In this document: positions 9,213 to 18,706 of the stretch, piece by piece | Position numbering within the stretch: position 1 is the stretch's first letter | Layout: the number at the start of each line of letters is the position of its first letter | Origin: Candidatus Gastranaerophilales bacterium | GTDB taxonomy: Bacteria; Cyanobacteriota; Vampirovibrionia; Gastranaerophilales; Gastranaerophilaceae | Assembly (NCBI GenBank): GCA_947624325.1 | Contig: CANQJT010000005.1 | Location: forward strand, 62,001 to 126,000 | Direction: 5' to 3' | Length of the DNA: 64,000 nt | The notes under the pieces: model-generated | What the model was told of the DNA's origin: nothing | The model's database searches: none | The model's input: the letters and a program-made list of their open reading frames with translations, nothing else | Made by a program: the position numbers and the translations under genes

Positions 9213-10865
9213 ATGATTAAATCCGTTTCGGTTAAAAATTTTATACTCATTGACGAAATTACCCTTGAATTTGATAAAGGGTTTAATGTTTTTACTGGTG
9301 AAACGGGAGCAGGTAAAAGTATTATAATAGGTGCTATTGATACCGCACTGGGGGCTAAGGCGGCAAAAGAAGTCATTAAATCAGGTTCGGATAAAGCTGT
9401 AATTGAACTCAATATTAAATTAAATGATGATTTTGATAAAACAATTTTAATAAATAACGGTATTGATATTAATGACGGAGAACTTTTTATATCACGAGAA
9501 ATAACTTCCTTACAATCCCGTTCAAGGATTAACGGAGTTATGGTAACATTGGATTTTATTAAAGAGATTAGAGAAAATCTGCTTGATATCCATACCCAGC
9601 ACCAAAATTATAACTATCTTCAGCCAAAAAATCATATAATTCTTTTGGATAATTTTGCACTAAAACCTCACAGAGATAATGTTGAACTTTATAAAACAAA
9701 ATATCAAAAATATATAGAGTTATCCAAAAAACTTGAAAATATGACAAAAGAAATAGAGGGAATAAAGCAAAAAGAGGATTTCCTTAAATTTCAAATTAAA
9801 GAAATAGAAGACAGCCATATAGAAGATGTAAACGAATGCGAAACTCTTGAAAAAGAACTTGATATTTTATCAAACATTGAAAAATTAAAAGAGCTTTCAT
9901 ATTCTGCATATCAGGCATTAAACGGTGATAACGGAAGTATAATAGATGCATTAGGCAGTGTAAAAGCAAATATTTCAAAACTTTCTTCAATGGATGAGAG
10001 TATTAATCCTCTGGAAGAAGATTTTATCAGTTCATATGAAACATTAAAAGAAATATCCTCGGAACTTCGTAATTACTCGGAATCAAAAGAAAACGATAAT
10101 GAAAGAATGGACTATATCGGCGAAAGGCTCAGCCACCTAGATAAAATTAAAAGAAAGTACGGAAATACTTTAGAGGATGTTTTAACTACATACGATAAAC
10201 TTTCAAATGAACTTAATTCAATAGAAATATCTCAAGATGAAATAATTAATACCGAGCGAGAATTAAAAGAATTAAAAACAGATTTGGAAAAATTATCAAA
10301 TACAATAAGCAGCGCAAGAAAAGAGCTTGCAAAAGTACTATCGGAAGCGGTAACAAAGAAGCTGGAAAATTTAGAGCTCCCTAAATCAAGATTTGAAATA
10401 TCAATTGAACCCTCTATAATGAACGAAAACGGTATTGATAAAGTTGAATTTTTAATATCAACCAATGTTTCGGAAGATTTAAAGCCATTGGCAAAAACAG
10501 CCTCGGGCGGTGAAATATCAAGAGTAATGCTGGCAATAAAATCAATTTTTGCGCAAGCGGATAAAACAAATACTGTTATATTTGATGAAATAGATACTGG
10601 GATTTCAGGTAAAGCATCGCAAGCGGTAGCTGATGAGATTTCTCAGCTTGCGAAATCTCATCAAATAATACTTATAACTCATCAACCCATAATAGCGGCT
10701 AAAGCTTCGACTCATTTTTATGTAAAAAAAGAACAAACAGACACTACAAAAGTAACGGTTTATAATTTAAAAGATGAAAACAGAATAAAAGCAATAGCTT
10801 TGCTTGCGGCAGGCGAAATCAATGAAGATTCAACAGCATTTGCTAAAAACTTGCTGGGAGTTTAA
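9213..10865 (+). CDS. recN: RecN, SMC-like DNA repair ATPase
   Basis: 550 residues. Walker A GETGAGKS at 29-36; a long coiled coil (about 150-390) with a hinge; then the signature ASGGEISR (~426) and Walker B TVIFDEIDTGISG (~450). RecN is recruited to double-strand breaks and bridges DNA ends for RecA repair. It ends the nadK-recN pair and is followed after 47 bases by a DNA methyltransferase. Confidence 0.95.
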   Translation: MIKSVSVKNFILIDEITLEFDKGFNVFTGETGAGKSIIIGAIDTALGAKAAKEVIKSGSDKAVIELNIKLNDDFDKTILINNGIDINDGELFISREITSLQSRSRINGVMVTLDFIKEIRENLLDIHTQHQNYNYLQPKNHIILLDNFALKPHRDNVELYKTKYQKYIELSKKLENMTKEIEGIKQKEDFLKFQIKEIEDSHIEDVNECETLEKELDILSNIEKLKELSYSAYQALNGDNGSIIDALGSVKANISKLSSMDESINPLEEDFISSYETLKEISSELRNYSESKENDNERMDYIGERLSHLDKIKRKYGNTLEDVLTTYDKLSNELNSIEISQDEIINTERELKELKTDLEKLSNTISSARKELAKVLSEAVTKKLENLELPKSRFEISIEPSIMNENGIDKVEFLISTNVSEDLKPLAKTASGGEISRVMLAIKSIFAQADKTNTVIFDEIDTGISGKASQAVADEISQLAKSHQIILITHQPIIAAKASTHFYVKKEQTDTTKVTVYNLKDENRIKAIALLAAGEINEDSTAFAKNLLGV

Positions 10866-10912
10866 AATATAAGTAACAGCATGCACAGTTTAATACCCAT
10901 AGGACTAAAATT

Positions 10913-11791
10913 TTGGCTAATTATAAATTATATAACGGAAATTGTTTGGATATTATAAAAGAAATTCCCGATAATTCAATAGATTTAATTGTTACAGACC
11001 CTCCGTATTTTATAGACGGAATGGGTGATGACTGGAACGATAATACATTAAACAAAAAATCAAAAAAAGCAGGAGTTATAGGCGGTCTGCCTGTTGGCAT
11101 GAAATTTGACCCTCTGCAGGGCAGAAAACTTTATAATTTTATGCTCCCTATAGTAAGAGAATATTATAGAATATTAAAACCCGGAGCATTTTGTATAGTT
11201 TTTTCACAAGCCCGTTTATATCACAGGTTAGCCTCCGCACTCGATGACTGCGGATTTGAATTAAGAGATATGCTTTGCTGGAAATATGAAGGTCAGGCTA
11301 AAGCTTTTTCCCAAGATCATTTTATTAAAAAAAGAAAAGATTTAACCGAAAAAGAAAAAGAAGATATTATTAAAAGTATGGAAGGCAGAAAAACTCCCCA
11401 GTTAAAACCGCAAATTGAGCCAATGGCACTGGCTCAAAAGCCGAAAGAAGGCACTTTCGTTGATAATTGGATTAAATATAAAACGGGGCTTATGAATGCT
11501 AATGAAACTTTAGATGGGATGTTCCCCGGTAATGTAATAGAAATATCCAAACGGGAAAGACTTCAGGAAGAAGATTTTAAAATTGAACATTTAACAGTAA
11601 AGCCCGTTAAACTTATTGAACATTTAATTAAACTGTATACTATTGAAGGTCAGACAGTATTAGACAGCTTTTGCGGAAGCGGTTCTCATGGAGTCGCCGC
11701 ATTAAAATGCAACAGGAATTTTATCGGTATAGAAATCGAAAAAAAATATTATGATATCGCTTTAAAAAGACTTAAAAAAACACAACCTTAA
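10913..11791 (+). CDS. orphan beta-class DNA methyltransferase
   Basis: 292 residues. The catalytic motif DPPYF (D29-Y32) precedes the SAM-binding motif FCGSG (~253-257); this order defines the beta class, shared by CcrM-like adenine and some N4-cytosine enzymes. A TTG start at 10913 behind AGGA (10904-10907) fits; no ATG in frame gives a complete N-terminus. No restriction endonuclease is adjacent and the gene sits among housekeeping genes, so a regulatory or repair-related orphan role is more likely than restriction-modification. The region between motifs (~60-190) would hold the target recognition part. Target sequence unknown. Confidence 0.85.
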   Translation: MANYKLYNGNCLDIIKEIPDNSIDLIVTDPPYFIDGMGDDWNDNTLNKKSKKAGVIGGLPVGMKFDPLQGRKLYNFMLPIVREYYRILKPGAFCIVFSQARLYHRLASALDDCGFELRDMLCWKYEGQAKAFSQDHFIKKRKDLTEKEKEDIIKSMEGRKTPQLKPQIEPMALAQKPKEGTFVDNWIKYKTGLMNANETLDGMFPGNVIEISKRERLQEEDFKIEHLTVKPVKLIEHLIKLYTIEGQTVLDSFCGSGSHGVAALKCNRNFIGIEIEKKYYDIALKRLKKTQP

Positions 11792-12030
11792 GCCATATAG
11801 TTAATTTTACCGTCATTTAAAAGATTTTGAGGACTTCTTATTGTTTTAGTCACTTCATCAATTGAGCCTTTTATATTCAAGTAAGATCCGTCAGTAAAAT
11901 GAACTGAAGAATTTTCCTGTCCCTGCTCTATATATGTCACATTATTTGGGTTAATATATGCAGGATTTAATGAATAAGGCGATTTCACAATAACTTTTCC
12001 GCTTGATTGATTAGCCGTAAAATTAATCAT
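11788..12030 (-). CDS. small conserved-looking protein, FlbD-like pattern
   Basis: 80 residues from ATG 12030, which has GAGGAG eight bases upstream; GTG at 12039 is too close to that site. The core reads SLNPAYINPNNVTYIEQ..., then VHFTDGSYLNIKGSIDEVTKTI. That is the strand pattern of the small flagellar FlbD family (LNP, I, V..IE, ..DG, V..S.DEV...I), but similarity by eye over 45 residues is weak evidence. It overlaps the methyltransferase's 3' end by four bases in convergent orientation. Confidence 0.5.
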   Translation of the reverse strand: MINFTANQSSGKVIVKSPYSLNPAYINPNNVTYIEQGQENSSVHFTDGSYLNIKGSIDEVTKTIRSPQNLLNDGKINYMA

Positions 12031-12159
12031 AACACACACTCCTCATCTTATCTTTTATTTTATTTTAATATAAAGTCGGCAAATTTCCAATCGATTTTAT
12101 CCGGCAGGCTAATTCAAATTTTGTTCTTGTTTGATAAATTATTTTAAACGGAGCACACT

Positions 12160-13161
12160 ATGAATAACTTTATTTTTTACGAAATAAAAGAATATGAAAA
12201 AACATTTTTTGAACAGGAACTTTATGATAAATTCAATTTGGAATTTAAAGAAGATGAACTATCGCCTGAAAGTGAATTGAATTTCAGAGAAGAAAACGCA
12301 GAAATTATTTCGGTATTTACGGGTTCAAGACTTACAAAAGAGACTCTTTTAAAATTTCAGAATCTAAAATTAATACTTACACGTTCTGTAGGTTACAGTC
12401 ATATTGATACAGAATACTGTAATGAAAATAATATAATAGTTGCTAATACTCCTCATTACGGCGATTACACCGTAGCAGAATACACCTTCGGGTTATTATT
12501 AAACCTTGTAAGAAGAATTTGCTACGGGGAAAGTGAGCTTAAAATGGGCGACATGTACCCCGAAACTTTTGGCATGGAGCTTTATGATAAAACAATAGGA
12601 ATTATCGGAACAGGCTCTATCGGTTCAAAATCGGTAAAAATAGCAAAGGGATTTTCCATGAACATTATCTGTTTTGATGTTTATCATAACAGTGAATTAG
12701 AAAAAGAGTTTAATATTAAATATGTTGATTTAGATACATTATGCAAATTGTCAGACATTATACTGCTCCATGCTCCTTTAACGACCTCCTCGTATCATTT
12801 AATAGATAAAAATAAAATTGCTCTTATGAAAGATAATGCCGTAATAATAAATACGGCGAGAGGTGAACTTATTGATACGGAAGCATTATATGATGCTCTT
12901 TTAGACGGCAAATTAAGGGGCGCAGGGCTTGATGTACTTGAATTTGAAGAAACAATTTCAAATAAGCGCCCCGGAGAAAACATAAATTTAAAAAATTTAA
13001 GAACTTCGTTAATAAATAATAAACTTTTAAATTTACCTAATGTAATTGCAACTCCGCATATAGCCTACGATACAAAAGAAGCGGTGCAAAGAATTTTAAA
13101 TATGACAATGGATAACTTAAATCAATATTTAAAAGGCGAAATAATAACCAATAAAATTTGA
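12160..13161 (+). CDS. D-2-hydroxyacid dehydrogenase (D-lactate dehydrogenase-like)
   Basis: 333 residues. The NAD-binding fold has GTGSIGSK and the acid DVYH; the catalytic set appears as Arg in NTARGELIDT, Glu in DVLEFEET and His in TPHIAYDTKEA. The family reduces 2-keto acids to D-2-hydroxyacids, D-lactate from pyruvate being the commonest. The length and the N-terminal part fit the D-LDH branch better than the phosphoglycerate dehydrogenases. It stands alone between the small minus-strand gene and a hairpin. Confidence 0.85.
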   Translation: MNNFIFYEIKEYEKTFFEQELYDKFNLEFKEDELSPESELNFREENAEIISVFTGSRLTKETLLKFQNLKLILTRSVGYSHIDTEYCNENNIIVANTPHYGDYTVAEYTFGLLLNLVRRICYGESELKMGDMYPETFGMELYDKTIGIIGTGSIGSKSVKIAKGFSMNIICFDVYHNSELEKEFNIKYVDLDTLCKLSDIILLHAPLTTSSYHLIDKNKIALMKDNAVIINTARGELIDTEALYDALLDGKLRGAGLDVLEFEETISNKRPGENINLKNLRTSLINNKLLNLPNVIATPHIAYDTKEAVQRILNMTMDNLNQYLKGEIITNKI

Positions 13162-13162
13162 C

Positions 13163-13203
13163 AAAAAAAAATGCAAGTTTAAATGTAAGATTTAAGAACT
13201 TGC
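13163..13203 (-). terminator. intrinsic terminator, better on the minus strand
   Basis: GCAAGTT (13173-13179) pairs with AACTTGC (13197-13203), with an inner TAAAT/ATTTA extension. The run of nine A on the plus strand at 13163-13171 is a U tract on the minus strand. On the plus strand no T tract follows, so as a terminator of the dehydrogenase gene it would be weak. Confidence 0.55.
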
Positions 13204-13233
13204 AATATTTACACTAGCCGAAACATTAATAAC
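13163..13233 (-). ncRNA. candidate small RNA, about 70 nt, minus strand
   Basis: On the minus strand a perfect TATAAT (13240-13245) has a TTTACT-like -35 17 bases further upstream. Starting about seven bases on, a transcript would run to a hairpin (7-bp stem, 13173-13179 with 13197-13203) followed by nine U (13163-13171). Promoter, short body and intrinsic terminator make a complete small-RNA gene on paper, with no open frame inside. TATAAT is frequent in AT-rich DNA, so this is only a candidate; the hairpin may simply serve the dehydrogenase gene. Confidence 0.3.
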
Positions 13234-13403
13234 AAGATTATTATACAACAATTTTTCATGTCAGTAAAGCGATTGAAAGATTTTTTTTCAATTTTTATTA
13301 AAAAAGTTAATATATTTTTACATGATAAAATAATACGGTTAAAAACCTTGTTTTATTGTTTGATTTATCAGATAATTTCAATATAAATAGAGAGGTAGAG
13401 AAT

Positions 13404-14420
13404 ATGAGAAAGCCTGTAATAGGGGTGCTTGGAGCAACCGGAGTCGTCGGAAGACATATTTTAGAAATACTTGAAGAAAATAATGTTGTATATGAGGATA
13501 TAAAATTTTTAGCCAGCAAAAAAAGTGCAGGAAAAACAATACAATTTAAAGGTAAAGATTATACGGTTATAGAAGCAACCCCCGATGCTTTTGAAGGGAT
13601 AAATATAGTATTAGCATCCGCAGGGGGTTCAACAAGTTTAGCATTGGCAAAAGAAGCAGTTAAACGAGGTGCCGTATACATTGATAACTCAAGTGCTTTC
13701 AGAATGGAAAAAGATGTTCCGCTTGTTATAGCAGGTGTAAATGATGAAGATATCAGAACTCATAAAGGTATAATTGCAAATCCGAATTGTTCTACTTCTC
13801 AATTAATGCTTGTATTAAAACCTTTACATGATTATGCAGGCATAAAAAGAATGATAGTAAGCACATATCAATCGGTATCGGGTGCAGGACTGGCTGCAAT
13901 TAACGAGCTTAAAGAAAATACAATCGCCGTAAACAATAAACAGCCATTTGAAAATAAGGTATTCAAAAAGCCCATAGCATATAACTGCATTCCGCAAATA
14001 GATGTATTCTGCGAAAACGGTTACACAAAAGAAGAAATGAAAGTTACAAATGAGACAAGAAAAATTCTTCATTTAAACCCCAATACTCCGATTTCTTGTA
14101 CGGCAGTAAGAGTCCCCGTATTTATAGGACATTCTGAAGCGGTAACAGTGGAATTCGAAAAAGAATTATCACCGGATAAAGCAAGAGAAATACTTGAACA
14201 TGCCTGGGGTGTTAAAGTTATTGACGACCCTGAAAATTACGAATTTCCTACAGCAATAATGGCGGCAGGAACAAATCCGGTATATGTAGGCAGAATAAGA
14301 AAAGATATAGCTTTTGAAAATGCAATTACATTTTGGTGCGTAGCGGATAACTTAAGAATAGGTGCAGCTCTTAATACAGTAAGAATTGCAGAAAAAGTTA
14401 TTGAAATGCAGGTATTTTAG
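13404..14420 (+). CDS. asd: aspartate-semialdehyde dehydrogenase
   Basis: Reduces aspartyl phosphate to aspartate semialdehyde with NADPH, on the path to lysine, threonine, methionine and diaminopimelate. Start at ATG 13404 after GAGAGGTAGAG, giving 338 residues; the longer frame upstream has no binding site. GVLGATGVVGRHIL is the NADP fold; the catalytic Cys lies in ANPNCSTSQ (~128); and VPVFIGHSEAVTVEF carries the His region. dapA, the next enzyme of the lysine branch, follows 12 bases on. Confidence 0.96.
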   Translation: MRKPVIGVLGATGVVGRHILEILEENNVVYEDIKFLASKKSAGKTIQFKGKDYTVIEATPDAFEGINIVLASAGGSTSLALAKEAVKRGAVYIDNSSAFRMEKDVPLVIAGVNDEDIRTHKGIIANPNCSTSQLMLVLKPLHDYAGIKRMIVSTYQSVSGAGLAAINELKENTIAVNNKQPFENKVFKKPIAYNCIPQIDVFCENGYTKEEMKVTNETRKILHLNPNTPISCTAVRVPVFIGHSEAVTVEFEKELSPDKAREILEHAWGVKVIDDPENYEFPTAIMAAGTNPVYVGRIRKDIAFENAITFWCVADNLRIGAALNTVRIAEKVIEMQVF

Positions 14421-14432
14421 GGGAGAAATATT

Positions 14433-15317
14433 ATGAGATATAATGCAGGCGAAATTATAACAGCAATGATTACTCCTTTTAAAGAGGATTTATCCGTTGA
14501 TTATCATGCACTTGATAAATTAGTAAATCATCTTATAAATACAGGTTCTGATGCTATTTTAGTGGCAGGCACGACAGGTGAAACTCCTACTTTAACGCAC
14601 GAGGAAGAAACTGAAATTTTTAAATTCGTAAAGAAAACAGTAAACGGAAGAGTAAAATTAATAATGGGAGCAGGTTCAAATTCAACAAAAACAGCTGTTG
14701 AATCTTCTCAAAAAGCTAAACAACTGGGGGCGGATGCTGTATTATCGGTTGTTCCTTATTATAATAAACCTTCTCAAAAAGGCATGTATGAACACTTTTC
14801 AACAATCGCAAAATCAGTTGATTTACCTATAATTCTATATAATATTCCGGGCAGGACAGGGGTTAACATGCAGCCTGCAACTATTGCTAAGCTGGCAAAA
14901 GATTATAAAAACATAGTCGCTGTAAAACAAAGTAATTCGGATTTAGACTTAATCAGCGACATTAAATCACTTTGTCCTGATGATTTTACGATATACTCAG
15001 GTGATGACAGTTTAACACTTCCTATGATGTCATTAGGTGCATATGGAGTTATAAGCGTTGCTTCGCACATAGCAGGAAAAAGACTTAAAGAAATGATTTC
15101 TTTATTTAAAGCAGGTAAAAATACCGAAGCGCTTAAACTTCATATTGAACTGTATCCGCTTTTCAGAAAGCTGTTTATGGCGCCTAATCCCGTTCCTGTT
15201 AAAGCAGCCTTAAATCACTTAGGGCTTATTAATGATTTTGTAAGAAGTCCTTTGGTAACTTTAGACAACGAAGAGAAAAAAGAATTATTTGCATTAATTG
15301 ATAAATATTCGCTATAA
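14433..15317 (+). CDS. dapA: 4-hydroxy-tetrahydrodipicolinate synthase
   Basis: Condenses pyruvate with aspartate semialdehyde, first committed step to diaminopimelate and lysine. 294 residues with GTTGETPTL (pyruvate-binding loop), YYNKPSQKGMYEHF (catalytic Tyr), the Schiff-base Lys in AVKQSNSDLD (~165), and YSGDD. A good ribosome binding site (GGGGAGAAA) precedes the ATG. It forms an asd-dapA pair. Confidence 0.97.
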   Translation: MRYNAGEIITAMITPFKEDLSVDYHALDKLVNHLINTGSDAILVAGTTGETPTLTHEEETEIFKFVKKTVNGRVKLIMGAGSNSTKTAVESSQKAKQLGADAVLSVVPYYNKPSQKGMYEHFSTIAKSVDLPIILYNIPGRTGVNMQPATIAKLAKDYKNIVAVKQSNSDLDLISDIKSLCPDDFTIYSGDDSLTLPMMSLGAYGVISVASHIAGKRLKEMISLFKAGKNTEALKLHIELYPLFRKLFMAPNPVPVKAALNHLGLINDFVRSPLVTLDNEEKKELFALIDKYSL

Positions 15318-15337
15318 TTAATTTAAGAGGTCAGTAG

Positions 15338-16084
15338 TTGTTTAAATTTTTTAATCATAAAATTAAACCGCATAAACTTGGGAATACTTTGTCAGAAACC
15401 TTAATTGCATTGACAATAGTTGGTGTCGTATTCACAATTGCAATGGGAACAATAGTTGCAGATATAAACAGAAATCAGACGGTGGAAAGATTGAAAAAAG
15501 TATATGCTTCACTTGCAGATACTTTCAATAAATCGTCAACTTTAAACGGGAGTCCTAAATATTGGTATATATCAGACGGTTTAAACAGTGAAAATTCTTA
15601 TGAATTTTTTAATTCCTATTTAAAAAACTTTTTAGTTCTTTTAAGAGATTGCAAAACATCTACTCAAGATGATTGTAATTATGTATTTAAAGAACTGGAC
15701 GGGACTGAAAAATCTTTAAATAATTCTTGGGTAAGATTTTATCTTAATGACGGAACCTTTATGGCATTACAAACAAACGGCAACGATAAATATAAAGTAA
15801 TTTATTTTTATGCGGATATTAACGGTAAGAAAAGGTTAAACGTTGTAGCAAGAGATATATTTATTTTTGAATATTGGATAGAAAATTCCGAACACCCTGA
15901 GTATGAAGGAAGGTTATTGCCTTTTGGACATGAATATTCAAGAGATCAATTAATCTCTGCAAGCAATAAAAATAACTGCAATGTTAAAACAAACGGAAAT
16001 TACTGTGCCGCATTAATAATGAATGATAACTGGCAGATAATTAATGATTATCCTTGGGCTCATGCAAGATATGTAGTTAAATAA
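15338..16084 (+). CDS. type IV pilin-like / pseudopilin protein
   Basis: 248 residues from a TTG at 15338 behind AGAGG. The N-terminus has a short basic leader ending KLG, then NTLSETLIALTIVGVVFTIAMG: a prepilin peptidase site (G before N, Glu at +5) and a 20-residue hydrophobic helix. The globular rest has paired cysteines (CKTSTQDDC, NCNVKTNGNYC) and may form disulfides. Such proteins assemble into type IV or type II secretion pseudopili on the cell surface. No pilus assembly genes are adjacent, so it is probably a minor pilin made apart from the machinery. Confidence 0.8.
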   Translation: MFKFFNHKIKPHKLGNTLSETLIALTIVGVVFTIAMGTIVADINRNQTVERLKKVYASLADTFNKSSTLNGSPKYWYISDGLNSENSYEFFNSYLKNFLVLLRDCKTSTQDDCNYVFKELDGTEKSLNNSWVRFYLNDGTFMALQTNGNDKYKVIYFYADINGKKRLNVVARDIFIFEYWIENSEHPEYEGRLLPFGHEYSRDQLISASNKNNCNVKTNGNYCAALIMNDNWQIINDYPWAHARYVVK

Positions 16085-16085
16085 A

Positions 16086-16904
16086 TTACTCTTTCACCAG
16101 ATGAAAAATTTTATTACATATAGAAAATATTTCTTCCGCCTGATTAAAGTTTATCATATTTGCCCCGTCGCATAAGGCAGAATCAGGGTTCGGATGAACT
16201 TCAAAAAATAAACCGTCAGCCCCTGCAGCAACTGCTGATTTGGCTAAAACCGGTACAAATTTTCTTTCACCTGAAGAACTATCACCACAACCACCGGGAA
16301 GCTGTACACTATGTGTTGCATCAAAAATAACAGGATATCCCATTTCCCGTATTATCGGAATTGCACGCATATCAGAAACCAAATTATTATAACCGAAAGT
16401 TACTCCTCGCTCAGTTATCGTTATTTTATTATTACCTGATTCTACTACTTTTTTTGCAATAGATTTCATTTGATAAGGTGCTAAAAACTGACCTTTTTTA
16501 ATATTAATTATTTTGCCTGTTTTAGCTGCAGCTACCAATAAATCAGTTTGTCTGCATAAAAAAGCCGGAATTTGAATAATATCAGCTACTTCTGCCGCCA
16601 GAGGAGCTTCTATGGGATTATGAATATCTGTTACTATAGGAACATCAAACTCTTTTTTTACTTCCTTTAATAATTCAAGCCCTTTTTCTATTCCAAGACC
16701 TCTGTATGAATTAAGTGAACTCCTGTTTGCTTTATCATAAGAAGCTTTAAATACATAATTAATATCTAATTGTTGAGTTAGTTTTTTTAAATATTCAGCT
16801 GTTTTAAAAAGAATATCTTTTGATTCAATTGCACAAGGCCCTGCAAGTATTGTTAACTTATCAGTACCAATTTCAAAATCTTTTAATTTTATTGTGTTAA
16901 TCAT
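16086..16904 (-). CDS. kdsA: 3-deoxy-8-phosphooctulonate synthase (Kdo-8-P synthase)
   Basis: Condenses arabinose-5-phosphate and phosphoenolpyruvate to Kdo-8-phosphate for lipopolysaccharide inner core, hence evidence for an outer membrane. I start it at ATG 16904 (GGAG seven bases upstream), 273 residues. ILAGPCAIES, VFKASYDKANRSS, GLEIL-like helix, DIHNP and FDATHSVQLPGG are all family signatures. It is divergent from the membrane-protein gene at 17027. Confidence 0.96.
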   Translation of the reverse strand: MINTIKLKDFEIGTDKLTILAGPCAIESKDILFKTAEYLKKLTQQLDINYVFKASYDKANRSSLNSYRGLGIEKGLELLKEVKKEFDVPIVTDIHNPIEAPLAAEVADIIQIPAFLCRQTDLLVAAAKTGKIINIKKGQFLAPYQMKSIAKKVVESGNNKITITERGVTFGYNNLVSDMRAIPIIREMGYPVIFDATHSVQLPGGCGDSSSGERKFVPVLAKSAVAAGADGLFFEVHPNPDSALCDGANMINFNQAEEIFSICNKIFHLVKE

Positions 16905-17026
16905 ATTAATTCTCCGCAAATAGGACATCATAATTTTACACAAAAAAATTACTATTGGCAAAATTCTTGCCAATACAAGTTTAATTTTATATAATTATTT
17001 CAGTTTCGGAATTAGGAGTTATTTAT

Positions 17027-17479
17027 ATGTCAAATGAAATGCCAATTAAAAACGATGTTCGACCTGTCAAACAAAAACCTAAATTTATTAATAATTCGGG
17101 TGGTGGGAAAGATATAAAAGTACCAAAAGAAATTTCCGGCAAATTTAATTGGGGTGCCTTTACTTTAACCTGGATTTGGGGCATCGGAAATAAATCTTAT
17201 ATTACATTTACAATTTTTGCTTCTGCTCTTTTAGCTATAATTCCTATCATAGGGATGTTAGGTCCTTTAGGCTTTTCAATTTGGTTCGGAATAAAGGGTA
17301 ATACTTGGGCTTGGCAAAATAAACGTTTCCCAAATATAAAAAGTTTTCACGAAAATCAAAAAAAATGGGCAATTATAGGTATTTCAATATATATAATATC
17401 TTCAATATTATCATTTATAATATTTTCTCAGTTCATGAACATAATTAATAATCAGTCACTAAATAGACTCCCTATGTAA
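17027..17479 (+). CDS. small membrane protein with W-G-A-F module
   Basis: 150 residues. A polar, lysine-rich first 40 residues are followed by FNWGAFTLTWIWGIGNKSYIT, two or three membrane segments and the conserved tail GIKGNTWAWQNKRF, then a final hydrophobic helix. The same module (NWGAF..GWIWG..NK, GLKGNEWAFNNKKW) occurs inside the next gene, showing common ancestry. Its role is unknown. The pair appears to be one operon, 16 bases apart. Confidence 0.7.
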   Translation: MSNEMPIKNDVRPVKQKPKFINNSGGGKDIKVPKEISGKFNWGAFTLTWIWGIGNKSYITFTIFASALLAIIPIIGMLGPLGFSIWFGIKGNTWAWQNKRFPNIKSFHENQKKWAIIGISIYIISSILSFIIFSQFMNIINNQSLNRLPM

Positions 17480-17495
17480 GAACAAGGAAACAAGA

Positions 17496-18668
17496 ATGTC
17501 AGAAAATTATTTAAATATAAATTCTAAATTTTATGGTTATGATGGCATTATAGGAAGAAGAGATTTTTTCCTTAATATCGTTCTTATACAAATAATCGGA
17601 CAGTTTATTTATATACCTTTTACAATCTGGCTGCAAAGGGTAATTACTTCTTTAACGGACATAAATAATATCAGCAGTTATTTCTATTCCGCAAATATAT
17701 TCTTCAAATTATATATTGTTGCAGGAATGTTTTTAACACTTGCTTTATTTTTATCCAATTTAATAAGAAGGCTTAATGATATAACAGGTAAAAATATCCC
17801 TGTTTTAAATTATGCTGTATGCATTATGTATGTTATTTTAACATGTTCGTTTTTAATTCCGCAAAATATAATAAAAATACCTGTTTTAACATCAATTTTA
17901 ATTACAATGATTATAAATTTAATTTTAATATTCACCCCAGGGAAAATAACATCATCTCTACCGTATGATTATACAAAAGAATTCAACTGGGGTGCATTTT
18001 TTGGCGGCTGGATATGGGGCTTATTTAATAAGACTTTTGTTACTTTGTGGGATTTATTATTGTTCTTTACTCCGTTTGGATTTCTTTTCCGTTTAATCTG
18101 CGGGCTAAAAGGTAATGAATGGGCTTTTAATAACAAAAAATGGGATGATGTTGAAAAATTTAATAAATCTCAAGAGAACCAAACTATATTCTGGTGCATT
18201 TTTTCACTGGTTCTTATTCCTATAATTTATACAATTATCTTATTTTCAGTTTCATTTGCCATAGTAAAAAATATATCTTCTAATCAAGATAATATTATTA
18301 AATTAGAAAAAAGGTTAATTAATATATCAACAAGATATTTTGTAAATTATAGTATTTCCGCAACCGAAAATAAATTCTATGTATACAATAAAGATTGGAA
18401 AAAATATAACTTAAATCAAAAGCAAAACATTCTTGATATGGCAGCTTCAATTGCCGTTTATGAAAAAGAAAAACAAAATAAATCTAAAGATATTACACAA
18501 AGAACTTTCTACAATAAAAGTGATGAACTTAAAATAACAAAAATTTATAGTGCAAATAATTTAAAATTACTTGCTGAATATATAGAACCAAAGAAAAGAG
18601 AAAATCCTACATTTAAAGACCTCTTAAAGGATGCTTTAAATTCATATAAATTCTATAATGCTGATTAA
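17496..18668 (+). CDS. DUF805-like membrane protein fused to the W-G-A-F module
   Basis: 390 residues. Residues 1-~150 match the DUF805 pattern: YGYDGIIGRRDFFLN, several membrane spans, and the LIRRLNDITGKN motif before a later span. Residues ~165-240 carry the same FNWGAF...GNEWAFNNKKW module as the gene upstream. A last membrane span and a ~120-residue soluble tail (rich in K, N, Y) follow. Function unknown; a two-module protein beside a single-module paralog suggests partial gene duplication. Confidence 0.7.
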   Translation: MSENYLNINSKFYGYDGIIGRRDFFLNIVLIQIIGQFIYIPFTIWLQRVITSLTDINNISSYFYSANIFFKLYIVAGMFLTLALFLSNLIRRLNDITGKNIPVLNYAVCIMYVILTCSFLIPQNIIKIPVLTSILITMIINLILIFTPGKITSSLPYDYTKEFNWGAFFGGWIWGLFNKTFVTLWDLLLFFTPFGFLFRLICGLKGNEWAFNNKKWDDVEKFNKSQENQTIFWCIFSLVLIPIIYTIILFSVSFAIVKNISSNQDNIIKLEKRLINISTRYFVNYSISATENKFYVYNKDWKKYNLNQKQNILDMAASIAVYEKEKQNKSKDITQRTFYNKSDELKITKIYSANNLKLLAEYIEPKKRENPTFKDLLKDALNSYKFYNAD

Positions 18669-18706
18669 AAATTTACGGACAAATTATAAAAAAGGAAGGA
18701 CAATTT

